Shown here: positions 50,617 to 59,812 of the stretch, piece by piece
Numbering within the stretch: the stretch's first letter is position 1
How the letters are laid out: the number at the start of each line of letters is the position of its first letter
Origin: Acidimicrobiales bacterium
GTDB lineage: Bacteria > Actinomycetota > Acidimicrobiia > Acidimicrobiales > CADCSY01
NCBI GenBank assembly: GCA_035512495.1
Contig: DATKDW010000071.1
Coordinates: 1-63,794, forward strand
DNA: 63,794 nucleotides
Direction: 5' to 3'
The notes under the pieces: generated by a model
Told to the model about the DNA's origin: nothing
Seen by the model: only the letters and a program-made list of their open reading frames with translations
Databases searched by the model: none
Position numbers and translations under genes: made by a program

Positions 50617-51829
50617 CGCTCACCTCCTTGGCCAGCTCGCGGTAGGCGATGGCCCCGCGCGAGGTCGGATCGAACGCGATGATCGGCTGCCCGAACGACG
50701 GGGCCTCGGAGAGGCGGACCGTGCGCGGGACGACGTTGCGACAGACCTTTGGCCCGAAGTGCTGCCGCACCTCGGAGACCACCTGGTCCGACAGCTTGGT
50801 GCGGGCGTCGTACATGACGCAGATGATGGCGCTGACCTCGAGGCTCGGGTTGAGGTTGCGCTGCACCAGGTTGACGTTGCGGAGCAGCTGACCCAGGCCC
50901 TCGAGGGCGTAGTACTCGCACTGGATGGGGACCACCACCTCGGTGGCGGCGGCGAGGCCGTTGACGGTGAGGAGCCCGAGCGAGGGCGGGCAGTCGATGA
51001 GCACGAAGTCGTAGTCATCCGCTACGGCGGCCAGTGCCCGCTTGAGCCGCAGCTCTCGGCTGAACGCCGGCACCAGCTCGATCTCGGCGCCCGCCAGGTC
51101 GAGGCTGGCAGGGGCAACGAAGAGGTTCTTCACCGACGAGGGCTCCACGCAGTCCTCGATGGGGAGATCGTTGAGGATCACGTCGTACATCGAGCGCTCG
51201 AGGTTGCGGGGGTTGAGCCCGAGACCGGTCGAGGCGTTGCCCTGGGGGTCCAGGTCACACACCAGGACGCGGTACCCCAGCTCCGCCAGGCAGGCGCCGA
51301 GGTTCACCGCCGTGGTGGTCTTGCCCACGCCGCCCTTCTGGTTGGCGATGGCCATGATCCGGGGGAGCGGCCGGGCGAAGCCGGTGGCCGGCGCGCCGGC
51401 CTGGTCCGTCGCGTCCTCGGCATCCAGGTCGACCCCGCCGGGGATCCGAGCCGACGGCGGGCGGGTGGCCGGGGGTGGGGTGGCAGCGACCCCGGTGGTG
51501 GCGATCGCCGCCGCCAGCTCGTCGCCGCGCGTGGGCCCGGCACCATCCGGCGAGGCCTCTGACGCTCCGGCCGCCTCGGCCCCGGGCTGGTCGTCCGACA
51601 CTGGCGCGGCAGGGTGCTCGCCGTTGGTCTCCCCTGTCGTCGCCGCTCCGCCTCGCTCGCCGCTCACGGCCTGGTCTGCATGGGTGTCACCGCGAAGCCG
51701 CTCGAAGATGGCTCGCCCGCGTTCCGCTTGGTCTCTGGGGCTTTCGTCCACCGGGGGATCTTGGTGGCTGGGGACGTGCAACGCAAGGACCGTCCCGCGA
51801 TCGGGGCGGAGATGCCGCCGTGTCGCCAC
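50591..51829 (-). CDS. parA: chromosome-partitioning ATPase ParA (Soj)
   Basis: The Walker-type ATPase domain starts IMAIANQKGGVGKTTTAVNLGA near residue 158, then DLDPQGNASTGLG, LIDCPPSLGLLTVNGLAAA and SEAPSFGQPIIAFDP. A ~150-residue Ala/Pro/Asp-rich, probably disordered N-terminal extension precedes it. The true start is uncertain: GTG 51829, GTG 51790 and several ATG/GTG codons inside the extension are possible. Directly upstream are the parS-like sites and rsmG. Confidence 0.92.
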   Translation of the reverse strand: MATRRHLRPDRGTVLALHVPSHQDPPVDESPRDQAERGRAIFERLRGDTHADQAVSGERGGAATTGETNGEHPAAPVSDDQPGAEAAGASEASPDGAGPTRGDELAAAIATTGVAATPPPATRPPSARIPGGVDLDAEDATDQAGAPATGFARPLPRIMAIANQKGGVGKTTTAVNLGACLAELGYRVLVCDLDPQGNASTGLGLNPRNLERSMYDVILNDLPIEDCVEPSSVKNLFVAPASLDLAGAEIELVPAFSRELRLKRALAAVADDYDFVLIDCPPSLGLLTVNGLAAATEVVVPIQCEYYALEGLGQLLRNVNLVQRNLNPSLEVSAIICVMYDARTKLSDQVVSEVRQHFGPKVCRNVVPRTVRLSEAPSFGQPIIAFDPTSRGAIAYRELAKEVSGGTPQRTR

Positions 51830-51831
51830 TC

Positions 51832-51847
51832 GGATTCACGTGAAACA
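51832..51847. promoter_or_regulatory. parS-like site 1
   Basis: GGATTCACGTGAAACA matches the parS consensus TGTTTCACGTGAAACA at 14 of 16 positions, with a perfect TTCACGTGAA centre. ParB nucleation site next to parA. Confidence 0.85.
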
Positions 51848-51878
51848 TGGCGGAGAGGGGCGTGCACTCCCGCCGACC

Positions 51879-51894
51879 GGTTTCACGTGGAACG
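51879..51894. promoter_or_regulatory. parS-like site 2
   Basis: Core TTTCACGTGGAAC; 13 of 16 match the consensus, with G for A in the right arm. Confidence 0.78.
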
Positions 51895-51927
51895 TATCGG
51901 CCCCAAGGCCCCAGCATCAGGGTCGCG

Positions 51928-51943
51928 CGTTTCACGTGGCACA
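51928..51943. promoter_or_regulatory. parS-like site 3
   Basis: Core GTTTCACGTGGCACA; 13 of 16 match. Confidence 0.72.
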
Positions 51944-51968
51944 CCACGGCGGGAATGCGCGAGACGCG

Positions 51969-51984
51969 CGTTTCACGTGGAACC
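51969..51984. promoter_or_regulatory. parS-like site 4
   Basis: Core GTTTCACGTGGAAC; 13 of 16 match. It lies 30 bp from the rsmG stop. Confidence 0.76.
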
Positions 51985-52014
51985 CCTGCAACGGTCACCA
52001 GCGACGCGAACCGG

Positions 52015-52650
52015 TCAACCAGACGATGCGGCAGCGGTGGTCCAGAGCGGCCGTTTGGCGGGGATGCCGGTGCGGCGGGGAAAGCGATCTGGGCAAGGTT
52101 GCTCCTGGGTCAGGACCACGAGGCGGGGCGGTCCGTCGACCACCTGGGCCACGGTCATCCCCACCTCTGCCAGCCCGTCGGGGGGCCAGCGGTCGCCGAC
52201 CTCGCTCGCCGGAGGTTCGCTGACGATCAGGCGGCCGCCGAGCGCCAGCAGGGGAGCGGCGCACTCGGCGGTCACCGGCGGGGGGCCGAAACTTCGTGCC
52301 ACCACGCACGCGGCTGCCCCGCGATGGTCGACCGATCGGCCTACGACCTCTGCACGATCGGCGACCACGACGGCGCGGGTGGCCAGGTCGAGCCGGTCCA
52401 GGGCGTCGACCAGGAAGGCGGTGCGCCGCTGGTGGGCATCGAGGAGGACCACCTCGAGCGCCGGACGGGCTCGGGCCAGGACCAGGCCGGGCAACCCGCC
52501 ACCGCTGCCCAGGTCGACGAGGCGCCCCTCAGCGGGCAACAAGGGGAGGAAGGCCGCGGCGTGGGCCACATGAGCCTCCACCGGGCCGGGCCCGAGGAAC
52601 CCCAGCCGCCGCGACTCCTCGAGCACCGCGAGGAGCTCGCGGTCGACCAC
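52015..52650 (-). CDS. rsmG: 16S rRNA (guanine-N7) methyltransferase RsmG (GidB)
   Basis: The 211-residue enzyme methylates G527 of 16S rRNA (E. coli numbering). SAM motif LVDLGSGGGLPGLVLA near residue 44, LLDAHQRRTAFL and VVARSFGPPPVTAECAAPLL are typical. The C-terminus after ~190 is rich in Pro/Arg. GTG 52650. Loss of rsmG gives low-level streptomycin resistance in many bacteria; here it looks intact. Confidence 0.93.
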   Translation of the reverse strand: MVDRELLAVLEESRRLGFLGPGPVEAHVAHAAAFLPLLPAEGRLVDLGSGGGLPGLVLARARPALEVVLLDAHQRRTAFLVDALDRLDLATRAVVVADRAEVVGRSVDHRGAAACVVARSFGPPPVTAECAAPLLALGGRLIVSEPPASEVGDRWPPDGLAEVGMTVAQVVDGPPRLVVLTQEQPCPDRFPRRTGIPAKRPLWTTAAASSG

Positions 52651-52682
52651 CTCGCCGGGCCCGCTGGGGGAGGGGGCCGTGG

Positions 52683-53606
52683 TCAGCCCTCGTCGTCAGG
52701 CAGGATCACGACCCGCCGACGGTCGTCCTCGCCCTCGGAGATCGTGCTGACGCCCTCGATGGTGTTCACGGTGTCGTGCACGACCTTGCGGTCGGGAGGG
52801 CTCATCGGCTCGAGCGAGGTCGGCGTGCCCGACTCCTTGACCTGCTCGGCGACCTGGAGGGTGAAGCGCTCCAGGGCCTCACGGCGGCGCTCCCGGTAGC
52901 CACCCACATCGACCCGGACGCGAGCACCACGGCCCGGCCCCTTCATGACGATCGTGCGGGCGAGCTCCTGGACGGCATTGAGGGTCTGACCCTTCGGCCC
53001 GATGAGGAGGCCGAGATCGTCGCCCACCACGCGGACTTCGAGGGTGTCGTCGTCGACCTCGTCGACCTCGGTGGCCCCGTCGAGGCCGAAGGCCTCCACC
53101 AGGCCGTCCAGGAAGGTGCGGAGCGCCTCGCTCTGCTCCTCGAGCGTCGCCTCGTCGATGTCGGTGTCCACGTCGGTCCCTTCGTCATCGCGCACGGCCC
53201 TGCTGGCTCGCGGCGTCTCGGCCTTCTCCACCTTGTCATCCCCACGCCCACCGCGCCCACCGCGCGCGCGGCCCGCCGCTGCACGGCCGCGCCCGCGTGG
53301 CGCCGGGGCGTCGTCGGGCGGCGGCGGCGCCTCGTCGGTGGTCGCTGCGTCCTTTGGGGAGGCGGTCTTCGGGGCGGCGTCCTTCGAAGACGTCCGCCGC
53401 CGGTCACGCCGCTCGACCTTCGGCCGGGGCGTGGTGGGCTGCACCCGGGCTCGGACGCGCGCCTCCGAGCGAACACGGCCGAACAGGCCGCTCTTCGCCT
53501 CCTCGACGACGTCGAACTCGGCCTCGGCCTCGTCGACGCCGAGCTGGTCGAGGGCGGCGTCCTTGGCCTCCTCGAGCGTGCGTCCGGTGGTCTCGACCCA
53601 TTCCAT
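52683..53606 (-). CDS. jag: Jag/KhpB-type RNA-binding protein (SpoIIIJ-associated)
   Basis: The 307-residue protein has Jag_N (EWVETTGRTLEEAKDAALDQLG), a long charged Arg/Gly/Pro-rich linker (~60-140), the KH domain with LGLLIGPKGQTLNAVQELA near 200, and R3H MSPPDRKVVHDTV near 270. It binds RNA and links to membrane-protein insertion or division regulation. Adjacent to yidC, 5 bp apart. Confidence 0.92.
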   Translation of the reverse strand: MEWVETTGRTLEEAKDAALDQLGVDEAEAEFDVVEEAKSGLFGRVRSEARVRARVQPTTPRPKVERRDRRRTSSKDAAPKTASPKDAATTDEAPPPPDDAPAPRGRGRAAAGRARGGRGGRGDDKVEKAETPRASRAVRDDEGTDVDTDIDEATLEEQSEALRTFLDGLVEAFGLDGATEVDEVDDDTLEVRVVGDDLGLLIGPKGQTLNAVQELARTIVMKGPGRGARVRVDVGGYRERRREALERFTLQVAEQVKESGTPTSLEPMSPPDRKVVHDTVNTIEGVSTISEGEDDRRRVVILPDDEG

Positions 53607-53611
53607 GGGAG

Positions 53612-54604
53612 CTACTTCCTCTTCTTCTTCTTGCGACTGCGGGGATGCCCGCCGCCGGTGCGGGAGGTGCCGCCGGGCCGGCCGCTGCCGTTGGCGCGGG
53701 CCTTGCCCGCACCCTTCGTGGGGCTAGCAGCACCCTTCGTGTCTTTCGACCCCTTGGCGTCCTTGGTGTCGGGCTGCGCCTTCTTGTCCTTGTCGGCCTT
53801 TTCGGTCGACGCTGCGTCGATGGCCCCGTTCGTGCCGTTGGCGGCGGTGGCGCCGGGCGCCTTGTCGCCCCGGTACTCGAGGCGAGTGACCAGCGCCTGC
53901 TGGCCGATGCGGACCGCGTTGGAGACGAAGAAGTAGACGACCACGCCAGCAGGGAGCGTCACCGAGATGGGGATGAAGATGAAGGGCATGATCTTGCCGA
54001 TCATCTGCTGCTGCGGGTTGGAGGCGGCCGCGGGGTTGCGGCCCATGATCTGGCGCTGCTGGATGAAGGCGGTCAGCACCACCAGCACCACCAGCACGAT
54101 GAACGGCAGGGCCGTGAGCAGGCCCTCGACCGTCAGCTCCCGCCAGGCGCTCTGCGAGAGGTCCATGCCCATCGACATCATCCGGTCGGTGCCGCGGAGG
54201 GCCATCGCCAGCGGACCGGTGTCGTCCTCGAGGTACTTCGGGTTGAAGTTGCCGTCGGCGGCCCGGCGGGTGAGGCCGATGAGCACCTGGTAGAGGACGA
54301 AGAACACCGGCATCTGCAGCAGGAGCGGCAGGCACGAGGCGAACGGGTTGATGTTGTTCTCCTTGTAGAACGCCATCATCTCGCGGTTGAGCGCGTCGCG
54401 ATCGTCCTTGTACTCGGCCTGGAGCTTCTTGAGCTCGGGGCCCACCCGCTGCATGGCGATCATCGACCTCGTGGTCTTGATCGACAGCGGCGTCAGCACC
54501 AGCATGATCACCAGCGTGAACAGGGCGATCGCCCCGCCGTAGGACCCGGAACCAGGCCACAGGTCATAGAAGAAGGCCAGCATCTGGGCCAGGAACTCGA
54601 ACAC
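53612..54604 (-). CDS. yidC: membrane protein insertase YidC/Oxa1
   Basis: The 330-residue insertase (GTG 54604) has five expected helices, starting ALFTLVIMLVLTPLS, the hallmark KLQAEYKDDRDALNREMMAFYKENNINPFASCLPLLLQMPVFFVLYQVL (in part), and a C-terminal basic tail (RKKKKRK) after a Lys/Asp/Ala-rich linker, suited to ribosome binding. It overlaps yidD by one base. Confidence 0.95.
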   Translation of the reverse strand: MFEFLAQMLAFFYDLWPGSGSYGGAIALFTLVIMLVLTPLSIKTTRSMIAMQRVGPELKKLQAEYKDDRDALNREMMAFYKENNINPFASCLPLLLQMPVFFVLYQVLIGLTRRAADGNFNPKYLEDDTGPLAMALRGTDRMMSMGMDLSQSAWRELTVEGLLTALPFIVLVVLVVLTAFIQQRQIMGRNPAAASNPQQQMIGKIMPFIFIPISVTLPAGVVVYFFVSNAVRIGQQALVTRLEYRGDKAPGATAANGTNGAIDAASTEKADKDKKAQPDTKDAKGSKDTKGAASPTKGAGKARANGSGRPGGTSRTGGGHPRSRKKKKRK

Positions 54605-54894
54605 TAGGGGGCGCCCTTCGACTTGTCGGCGGGGGTGAGGGGTTCGGGGACGGGGACGGGGTCGTAGCCGTAGCGCCCCCACGGGTGGCAGCGACCGAGA
54701 CGACGGAGCGTGAGGGCCCCGCCCCGCAGCGCGCCGTGGCTGGTGACCGCCTCGATGCCGTAGGCGGAGCAGGTCGGCTGGAAGCGGCAGGGGGAGAGCC
54801 GGCCGGCACGGACCAGCTGCCACACCCGGAACACCGCCACCAGGGCACGTGCTGCGATGCTCGGTCGGCGGGGGAGGGCAGCCACGGCGGTCAC
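54604..54894 (-). CDS. yidD: membrane protein insertion efficiency factor YidD
   Basis: The 96-residue peripheral membrane protein has [37 protein letters not shown] (in part), the full YidD family block with its conserved cysteines. GTG 54894 overlaps the rnpA stop (GTGA). Confidence 0.95.
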   Translation of the reverse strand: MTAVAALPRRPSIAARALVAVFRVWQLVRAGRLSPCRFQPTCSAYGIEAVTSHGALRGGALTLRRLGRCHPWGRYGYDPVPVPEPLTPADKSKGAP

Positions 54895-55259
54895 GGTGCC
54901 CCCGGGGGCTCGGTCGGCGCTGGCCGCAGGGCGGCGATGGCGGTGGACACGCTCGCTCTCATCTCGTCGAAGGTCAGGTCCGCTGCTGCAGGGGCAGCGG
55001 CGATCAGGTAGGTCCCCGGCTCCAGGTCGGTCGCCAGCTCGCTGACGATCGCCCGAAGGCGCCGGCGGACCCGGTTCCTGGTCACGGCCGACCCCACCGG
55101 TTTCCCGATGGCATAGGCCACCCGGGGCGGCTCGCCGGTCGGGCCGGGTGCCCACGTTACCGTGAGCGGCCCCCCACGAGACCGTCGGCCGTGACGGCGC
55201 AGATCGGCGAAGCCCGACCGGTCGCGGACGCGCCAGGTCGTGGCCACCCGAGGGGTCAC
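54891..55259 (-). CDS. rnpA: ribonuclease P protein component
   Basis: The 122-residue basic protein helps the RNase P RNA cut tRNA leaders. RNR motif region [21 protein letters not shown] is diagnostic. Start GTG 55259 or GTG 55247. It lies 9 bp after rpmH. Confidence 0.94.
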   Translation of the reverse strand: MTPRVATTWRVRDRSGFADLRRHGRRSRGGPLTVTWAPGPTGEPPRVAYAIGKPVGSAVTRNRVRRRLRAIVSELATDLEPGTYLIAAAPAAADLTFDEMRASVSTAIAALRPAPTEPPGAP

Positions 55260-55268
55260 CCGGCGGTC

Positions 55269-55403
55269 TCAGGCCGTGAGCTTGTGGCGGCCCTTGCGGC
55301 GACGGGCCTTGACGATGGCCCGACCTGCGCGGGTGGACATGCGGTGGCGGAACCCGTGGTTCTTCGCTCGCTTCCGGACGTTGGGCTGGTACGTGCGCTT
55401 CAC
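55269..55403 (-). CDS. rpmH: 50S ribosomal protein L34
   Basis: The 44-residue protein reads [17 protein letters not shown], then [18 protein letters not shown], ending KGRHKLTA, the entire L34 sequence. GTG 55403 is preceded by GAGGAGGA. First gene left of the origin. Confidence 0.96.
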   Translation of the reverse strand: MKRTYQPNVRKRAKNHGFRHRMSTRAGRAIVKARRRKGRHKLTA

Positions 55404-55771
55404 GCGTTCCTCCTCGGGATGGACCTCGGCGCCGGGCGATCGAGGGGTGGGCCGGGTCCATGCGGACGGCGGTGGGGGCCCAGGGCGCGACGTGATGCCG
55501 GACCCGGTGCTCGCACCTGGTCGGGAAGGCTACGACCTGGTCCCCCCGGCGGGCAACACCGCGCGCGGGCACCGGAGCGAAGCCAGCCGCGGCGATCGTC
55601 CGAACAGGCCCCTTGCGCCGGCCCCACGGGGCAGTGCTACCGTCCCCCATCAGTCGTCCTCCACAGGGGTTCGGCCCGCCGTCGGCGCAGCGACTCCGGC
55701 GGTGGCACAGGAGAGCCAACGGACCGCGTGGCGGCGCCGGGTTCGGACGACCTATCCGTCCATCCACAGCT
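55404..55771. other. origin-flanking intergenic region between rpmH and dnaA
   Basis: The 368-bp divergent gap contains no gene. It must hold the rpmH and dnaA promoters. DnaA-box-like sequences occur near its right end. It is GC-rich except around the palindrome at 55762-55777. Confidence 0.6.
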
Positions 55772-55777
55772 GTGGAT
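55762..55777. promoter_or_regulatory. 16-bp palindrome of back-to-back partial DnaA boxes at the dnaA start
   Basis: ATCCACAGCTGTGGAT is a perfect palindrome: ATCCACA and its reverse. The right half extends to TGTGGATGA, one mismatch from a DnaA box. It overlaps the presumed dnaA start codon, so it may mediate autorepression. Confidence 0.6.
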
Positions 55778-57274
55778 GACGTTGTGGACCGTCGAAGCAT
55801 CTGGGAGGCGTTCAGGCTGGTGGACGAGGCGGAGCGGTTGTGGAGCGCCTGCACCGATGCCTTGCGCACCCGGGTGCCCGACGCGGTGTGGAAGAGCTGC
55901 TTCTCCTCGTCGGCCCCGGTGGGGCTCTCGGCCGAGCGGATCACCGTCGCCGTGCCGTCCACCCTGGTCAAGGAGCGCATCGAGGCCCGCTGGGTCGACG
56001 CCGTGAACCAGACCCTCGCCGAGGTCGGTGCCCCCGAGCTGCGGCTGGCCCTCGAGGTCCGCACCGACGCCGCCGCCGAGGAGCTCTTCCCGGGAGCGGG
56101 CACCGCCGATCCCGTCGCGGAAGCGATCAGCACCGCGTTCGACCAGGGCTCCTTCGACCAGCCCGCCCCTCCTGGGCTCGGGCGCGACGCCGACGGCCCG
56201 ACCACCGAGCGACGGGCGTCGCCGCGCCCCGGTCCCGGTGACCACCGACCGCCCGCGCTCAACCCCCGCTACACCTTCGACAACTTCGTGACCGGGGCGT
56301 CGAACCGCTTCGCCCACGCCGCCGCCCTCGCCGTCGCCGAGACCCCTGCCCGCTCCTACAACCCGCTGTTCATCTACGGCGTGGCCGGCCTCGGCAAGAC
56401 CCACCTGCTCCACGGCATCGCCCACTACGTGGCCCAGAACTACCCGGCCTACAGCGTGCGCTACGTCTCCACCGAGGCGTTCATGAACGACTTCGTCGAT
56501 GCCATCCGCACCAACACCACCACGGCGTTCAAGCGCCGCTACCGCGAGAGCGACGTCCTCCTCGTCGACGACATCCAGTTCATGGAGGGCAAGGAGGGGC
56601 TCCAAGAGGAGTTCTTCCACACCTTCAACCAGCTCCACGGGGCCAACCGCCAGATCGTGATCAGCTCCGACCGGCCGCCGCGGTCGATCGCCACCCTCGA
56701 GGACCGCCTCCGGAGCCGCTTCGAGTGGGGTCTCATCACCGACATCCAGCCCCCCGAGCTCGAGACCCGCCTCGCCATCCTGCGAAAGAAGGCCGAGCGC
56801 GAGCCGACCCACATCCCCGCCGAGGTCCTCGAGTTCATCGCCACCCACATCACCAACAACATCCGAGAGCTCGAGGGCGCCCTCATCCGGGTGTCGGCCT
56901 TCGCCAGCCTGAACCGGGCGCCCCTCACCGCCGAGCTGGCCAAGGAGGTCCTCAGCGACATCCTCTCCGACAGCCAGCCCCGCACCATCACCGCCAAGCT
57001 CATCCTCGACGCCACCTCGGCGATGTTCGACTTCCCGGTCGAGGAGATCTGCGGCAAGAGCCGGCGACGCCCACTCGTCACCGCCCGCCAAATCGGGATG
57101 TACGTCTGCCGAGAGATGACCGACCTCAGCTACCCGGCCATCGCCCGGGAGTTCGGCGGACGAGACCACACCACCGTGATCCACGCCGTGGAGAAGATCG
57201 GCGCCCTCATGAAGGAGCGACGCCAGATCTACGACCAGGTCACGGAGCTGATCCAGAGCATCCGCAATGGCTGA
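55772..57274 (+). CDS. dnaA: chromosomal replication initiator DnaA
   Basis: The ~500-residue initiator has N-terminal domain I ([22 protein letters not shown]), a Pro/Gly-rich domain II, and the AAA+ domain: [18 protein letters not shown], Walker [13 protein letters not shown], Walker [40 protein letters not shown] (in part). Domain IV ends with the DNA-binding signature [18 protein letters not shown] 55772 is chosen, but GTG 55784 is as plausible; an upstream extension to 55613 is not protein-like. Confidence 0.96.
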   Translation: MDDVVDRRSIWEAFRLVDEAERLWSACTDALRTRVPDAVWKSCFSSSAPVGLSAERITVAVPSTLVKERIEARWVDAVNQTLAEVGAPELRLALEVRTDAAAEELFPGAGTADPVAEAISTAFDQGSFDQPAPPGLGRDADGPTTERRASPRPGPGDHRPPALNPRYTFDNFVTGASNRFAHAAALAVAETPARSYNPLFIYGVAGLGKTHLLHGIAHYVAQNYPAYSVRYVSTEAFMNDFVDAIRTNTTTAFKRRYRESDVLLVDDIQFMEGKEGLQEEFFHTFNQLHGANRQIVISSDRPPRSIATLEDRLRSRFEWGLITDIQPPELETRLAILRKKAEREPTHIPAEVLEFIATHITNNIRELEGALIRVSAFASLNRAPLTAELAKEVLSDILSDSQPRTITAKLILDATSAMFDFPVEEICGKSRRRPLVTARQIGMYVCREMTDLSYPAIAREFGGRDHTTVIHAVEKIGALMKERRQIYDQVTELIQSIRNG

Positions 57275-57553
57275 CCGGCGACCCCCCGGACCCCCCGGGC
57301 CACGACGCTCGTGGGTGGTGCCCGCGCGAGGGACAACCATGGGGGTGACCTGGGGACGAGCCTGTGGGCAGGCGGGTCGCGTGCACAGGAGTCATCCCAC
57401 CGTCACCCCCACCCGGTCCCAGGTGTGGGAGCCTGGGGACGACGCCGGGACAACAGCGCACCCTGCCACCTGCGGCGATGGCACCTCATCCCCAATCCAC
57501 AGCCCTTATTACCTCCCTTGCCAAGTACTCCTTAGAGAAGGAAGAAGAGACGC
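57275..57553. other. probable oriC core between dnaA and dnaN
   Basis: The 279-bp gap contains several diverged DnaA boxes (CAATCCACA at 57493-57501; weaker CTGTGGGCA-type and TGTGGGAG-type sequences at about 57362 and 57425). An AT-richer stretch from about 57503 to 57551 (TTATTACC, AAGTACTCCTTAGAG) could unwind. This is the usual oriC location in actinobacteria, but box density is modest. Confidence 0.55.
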
Positions 57554-58648
57554 GTGAAGTTCCGCTGCGAGCGAGACGTCCTCGTCGAGGCCCTCGGCAC
57601 CGCCACCCGGGCCGTGTCGAGCCGGGGTGGTGCCCTTCCGGTCCTCTCCGGCGTGCGCGCCGTCCTCGAGGGTGACCGCCTCACCTTGACCGGCTCCGAC
57701 CTCGACCTGACCATCACCGTCGACGTCACCGTGTCGGGCCAGTCCGACGGCGTCGCCGTGGTCCCCGCCCGCCTCGCCGGCGACATCGTCCGTGCCCTCG
57801 AGCCCGGCGCGGTGCACGTGGAGGTCGAGGCCGAAGAGGCCCGCATCTCCTCGGGGCGCTCGCAGTTCTCGGTGCGCCTCCTCCCCGCCGACGACTTCCC
57901 CCGGGTGGCCGACGCTCCCGGCGACGAGGTCACCCTCGATGCTGCGGCGCTCGCCGACGCCCTGCGCCAGGTGGTACGGGCGGCCAGCCACGACGACGCC
58001 AGGCCGATCCTCACCGGGGTGCTCATGGCCGCCGAGGGCGACGGCCTCCGCCTGGTCGCCACCGACTCCTACCGCCTGGCGGTCCGCGACCTCCCCGGCG
58101 CCACCGTGCTGCGGGAGGGCCAGGCCGTCCTGGTGCCCTCGCGGGCGCTCGGCGAGCTCACCCGCGTCCTCGGTGGCGCCGAGCAGGTCACGCTGCGGCT
58201 GGGGGAGCGCGACGCCACCTTCGAGGTCGGTGCCGTCCGCCTCACCACCCGTCTCATCGAGGGCGAGTTCCCCAACTACCGCCAGCTGATCCCGAGTGCT
58301 CACCCCAACCGCCTCACCGTCGGTCGCGAGCCCCTGCTCGACGCCATCCGTCGCGTGAAGCTCCTCGCCCGCGAGGCGACCCCGGTGCGCATCACCCTGC
58401 GGCCCGACGGCATCGAGCTCACCGCCGTCACCCAGGACGTGGGTCAGGCCTCGGAGGACGTCGACGCCAAGTACGAGGGCGCCGAGATGGTCATCGCCTT
58501 CAACCCGGAGTACCTCGCCGAGGGGATCGAGGCCGTCTCGGGCGACGAGGTCACCCTCGAGACCATCGACGGCCTCAAGCCGGCGGTCGTCCGGTCGGTC
58601 GAGAGCCAGGACTACCTGTACCTGCTCATGCCCGTCCGGGTGAGCTGA
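57554..58648 (+). CDS. dnaN: DNA polymerase III beta subunit (sliding clamp)
   Basis: The 364-residue clamp begins MKFRCERDVLVEALGTATRAVSSR and has the three-domain pattern with LPVLSGV, RPILTGVLMAAEGD, VATDSYRLAVRDL, IEGEFPNYRQLIP and the C-terminal YLYLLMPVRVS. GTG 57554 follows GAAGGAAG. Confidence 0.96.
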   Translation: MKFRCERDVLVEALGTATRAVSSRGGALPVLSGVRAVLEGDRLTLTGSDLDLTITVDVTVSGQSDGVAVVPARLAGDIVRALEPGAVHVEVEAEEARISSGRSQFSVRLLPADDFPRVADAPGDEVTLDAAALADALRQVVRAASHDDARPILTGVLMAAEGDGLRLVATDSYRLAVRDLPGATVLREGQAVLVPSRALGELTRVLGGAEQVTLRLGERDATFEVGAVRLTTRLIEGEFPNYRQLIPSAHPNRLTVGREPLLDAIRRVKLLAREATPVRITLRPDGIELTAVTQDVGQASEDVDAKYEGAEMVIAFNPEYLAEGIEAVSGDEVTLETIDGLKPAVVRSVESQDYLYLLMPVRVS

Positions 58649-58674
58649 CCGGCGACGGTGGCGGGACGAGCCGC

Positions 58675-59757
58675 ATGGAGCTGCGCCACCTCTGGCTGAC
58701 CGACTTCCGGTCCTACGCCACCGCCGAGCTGGTGCCGGCGCCGGGCCTCACCGCCATCGTGGGGCCCAACGGCCAGGGCAAGACCAACCTGCTCGAGGCG
58801 GTCGGCTACTTGGCCACCCTCTCGTCGTTCCGGGGCGCGCCAGGGGAGGCCATGGTTCGTCAGGGCGTCGAGGTGGCGGTGGTGCGGGCCGAGGTCGAAC
58901 GCGAGGGCCGCACCGCGCTTGTCGAGGCCGAGCTGCGCACCTCGGGGCGCGACCGCGTGCAGGTCAACCGCCAGCCGCTGCGCCGGACCCGCGACCTCCT
59001 CGGGACCGTGCGCGTCACGGTCTTCTCACCCGACGACCTGGCGCTGGTGAAGGGCGGGCCGGGGGAGCGGCGCCGGGTGCTCGACGACACCCTGGTGACC
59101 TGCGCCCCCCGCCACGACGCCACCCGGAGCGACCTCGATCGCGTGCTCCGGCAGCGGGGGACGCTCTTGAAGCAGGCGGGCGGGCGGCTGACCGACGAGG
59201 TCGCGGCCACCCTCGACGTGTGGGACGCCAAGCTGGCCGAGCTGGGGGAGGTGCTCGGCACCGCCCGGGCCCGCCTGGTCGAGCGCCTGGCGCCGGCCGT
59301 GGCGGTGGCCTACGACCAGGTGGCGAGCGCGTCGGCCGAGGTGCACACCACCTACGACCCGCCGTGGCGCCGCGAGGGCCTGGCCGCGGCCCTGGCCCGG
59401 GTCCGGGCCGACGACGTCCGGCGGGGCGTCTCGACGGTGGGCCCGCACCGCGACGACGTGGTCTTCGAGGTCAACGCCATGCCCGCCCGGACCCACGCTT
59501 CCCAGGGCGAGCAGCGGTCGCTGGCGCTGGCCCTGCGCCTCGCCACCCACGCCGTGGTCACCGAGATCACCGGGTCGGCACCGATCCTGTGCCTCGACGA
59601 CGTGTTCTCCGAGCTCGACCCCGACCGGTCGTCGGCCCTCCTCGCCCACCTCCCCCCCGGCCAGGCCCTCCTCACCACCGCCGGCCCCCTCCCCGCCGGC
59701 ACCACCCCCGACCTCACCGTCCAGGTCGGAACCGGAACCCTGAAGGTGGCCGCGTGA
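58675..59757 (+). CDS. recF: DNA replication and repair protein RecF
   Basis: The 360-residue SMC-like ATPase has LTDFRSYATAEL, Walker A VGPNGQGKTNLLEAV, signature ASQGEQRSLALALRLA and Walker B ILCLDDVFSELDPDRS. It loads RecA at gaps. ATG 58675. Confidence 0.96.
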   Translation: MELRHLWLTDFRSYATAELVPAPGLTAIVGPNGQGKTNLLEAVGYLATLSSFRGAPGEAMVRQGVEVAVVRAEVEREGRTALVEAELRTSGRDRVQVNRQPLRRTRDLLGTVRVTVFSPDDLALVKGGPGERRRVLDDTLVTCAPRHDATRSDLDRVLRQRGTLLKQAGGRLTDEVAATLDVWDAKLAELGEVLGTARARLVERLAPAVAVAYDQVASASAEVHTTYDPPWRREGLAAALARVRADDVRRGVSTVGPHRDDVVFEVNAMPARTHASQGEQRSLALALRLATHAVVTEITGSAPILCLDDVFSELDPDRSSALLAHLPPGQALLTTAGPLPAGTTPDLTVQVGTGTLKVAA

Positions 59758-59812
59758 CGCGCTTGCCGGAGCTGGCGCCAAGGGGCGCAGGCCGCCAGGC
59801 GGAGCTCGCAGC

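Noticed and set aside
55613-55771. Upstream extension of dnaA by 53 codons.
   Set aside because: The extension is Arg/Pro-rich, covers the origin-flanking region and is not seen in DnaA proteins; GTG 55772 or 55784 gives a normal domain I.
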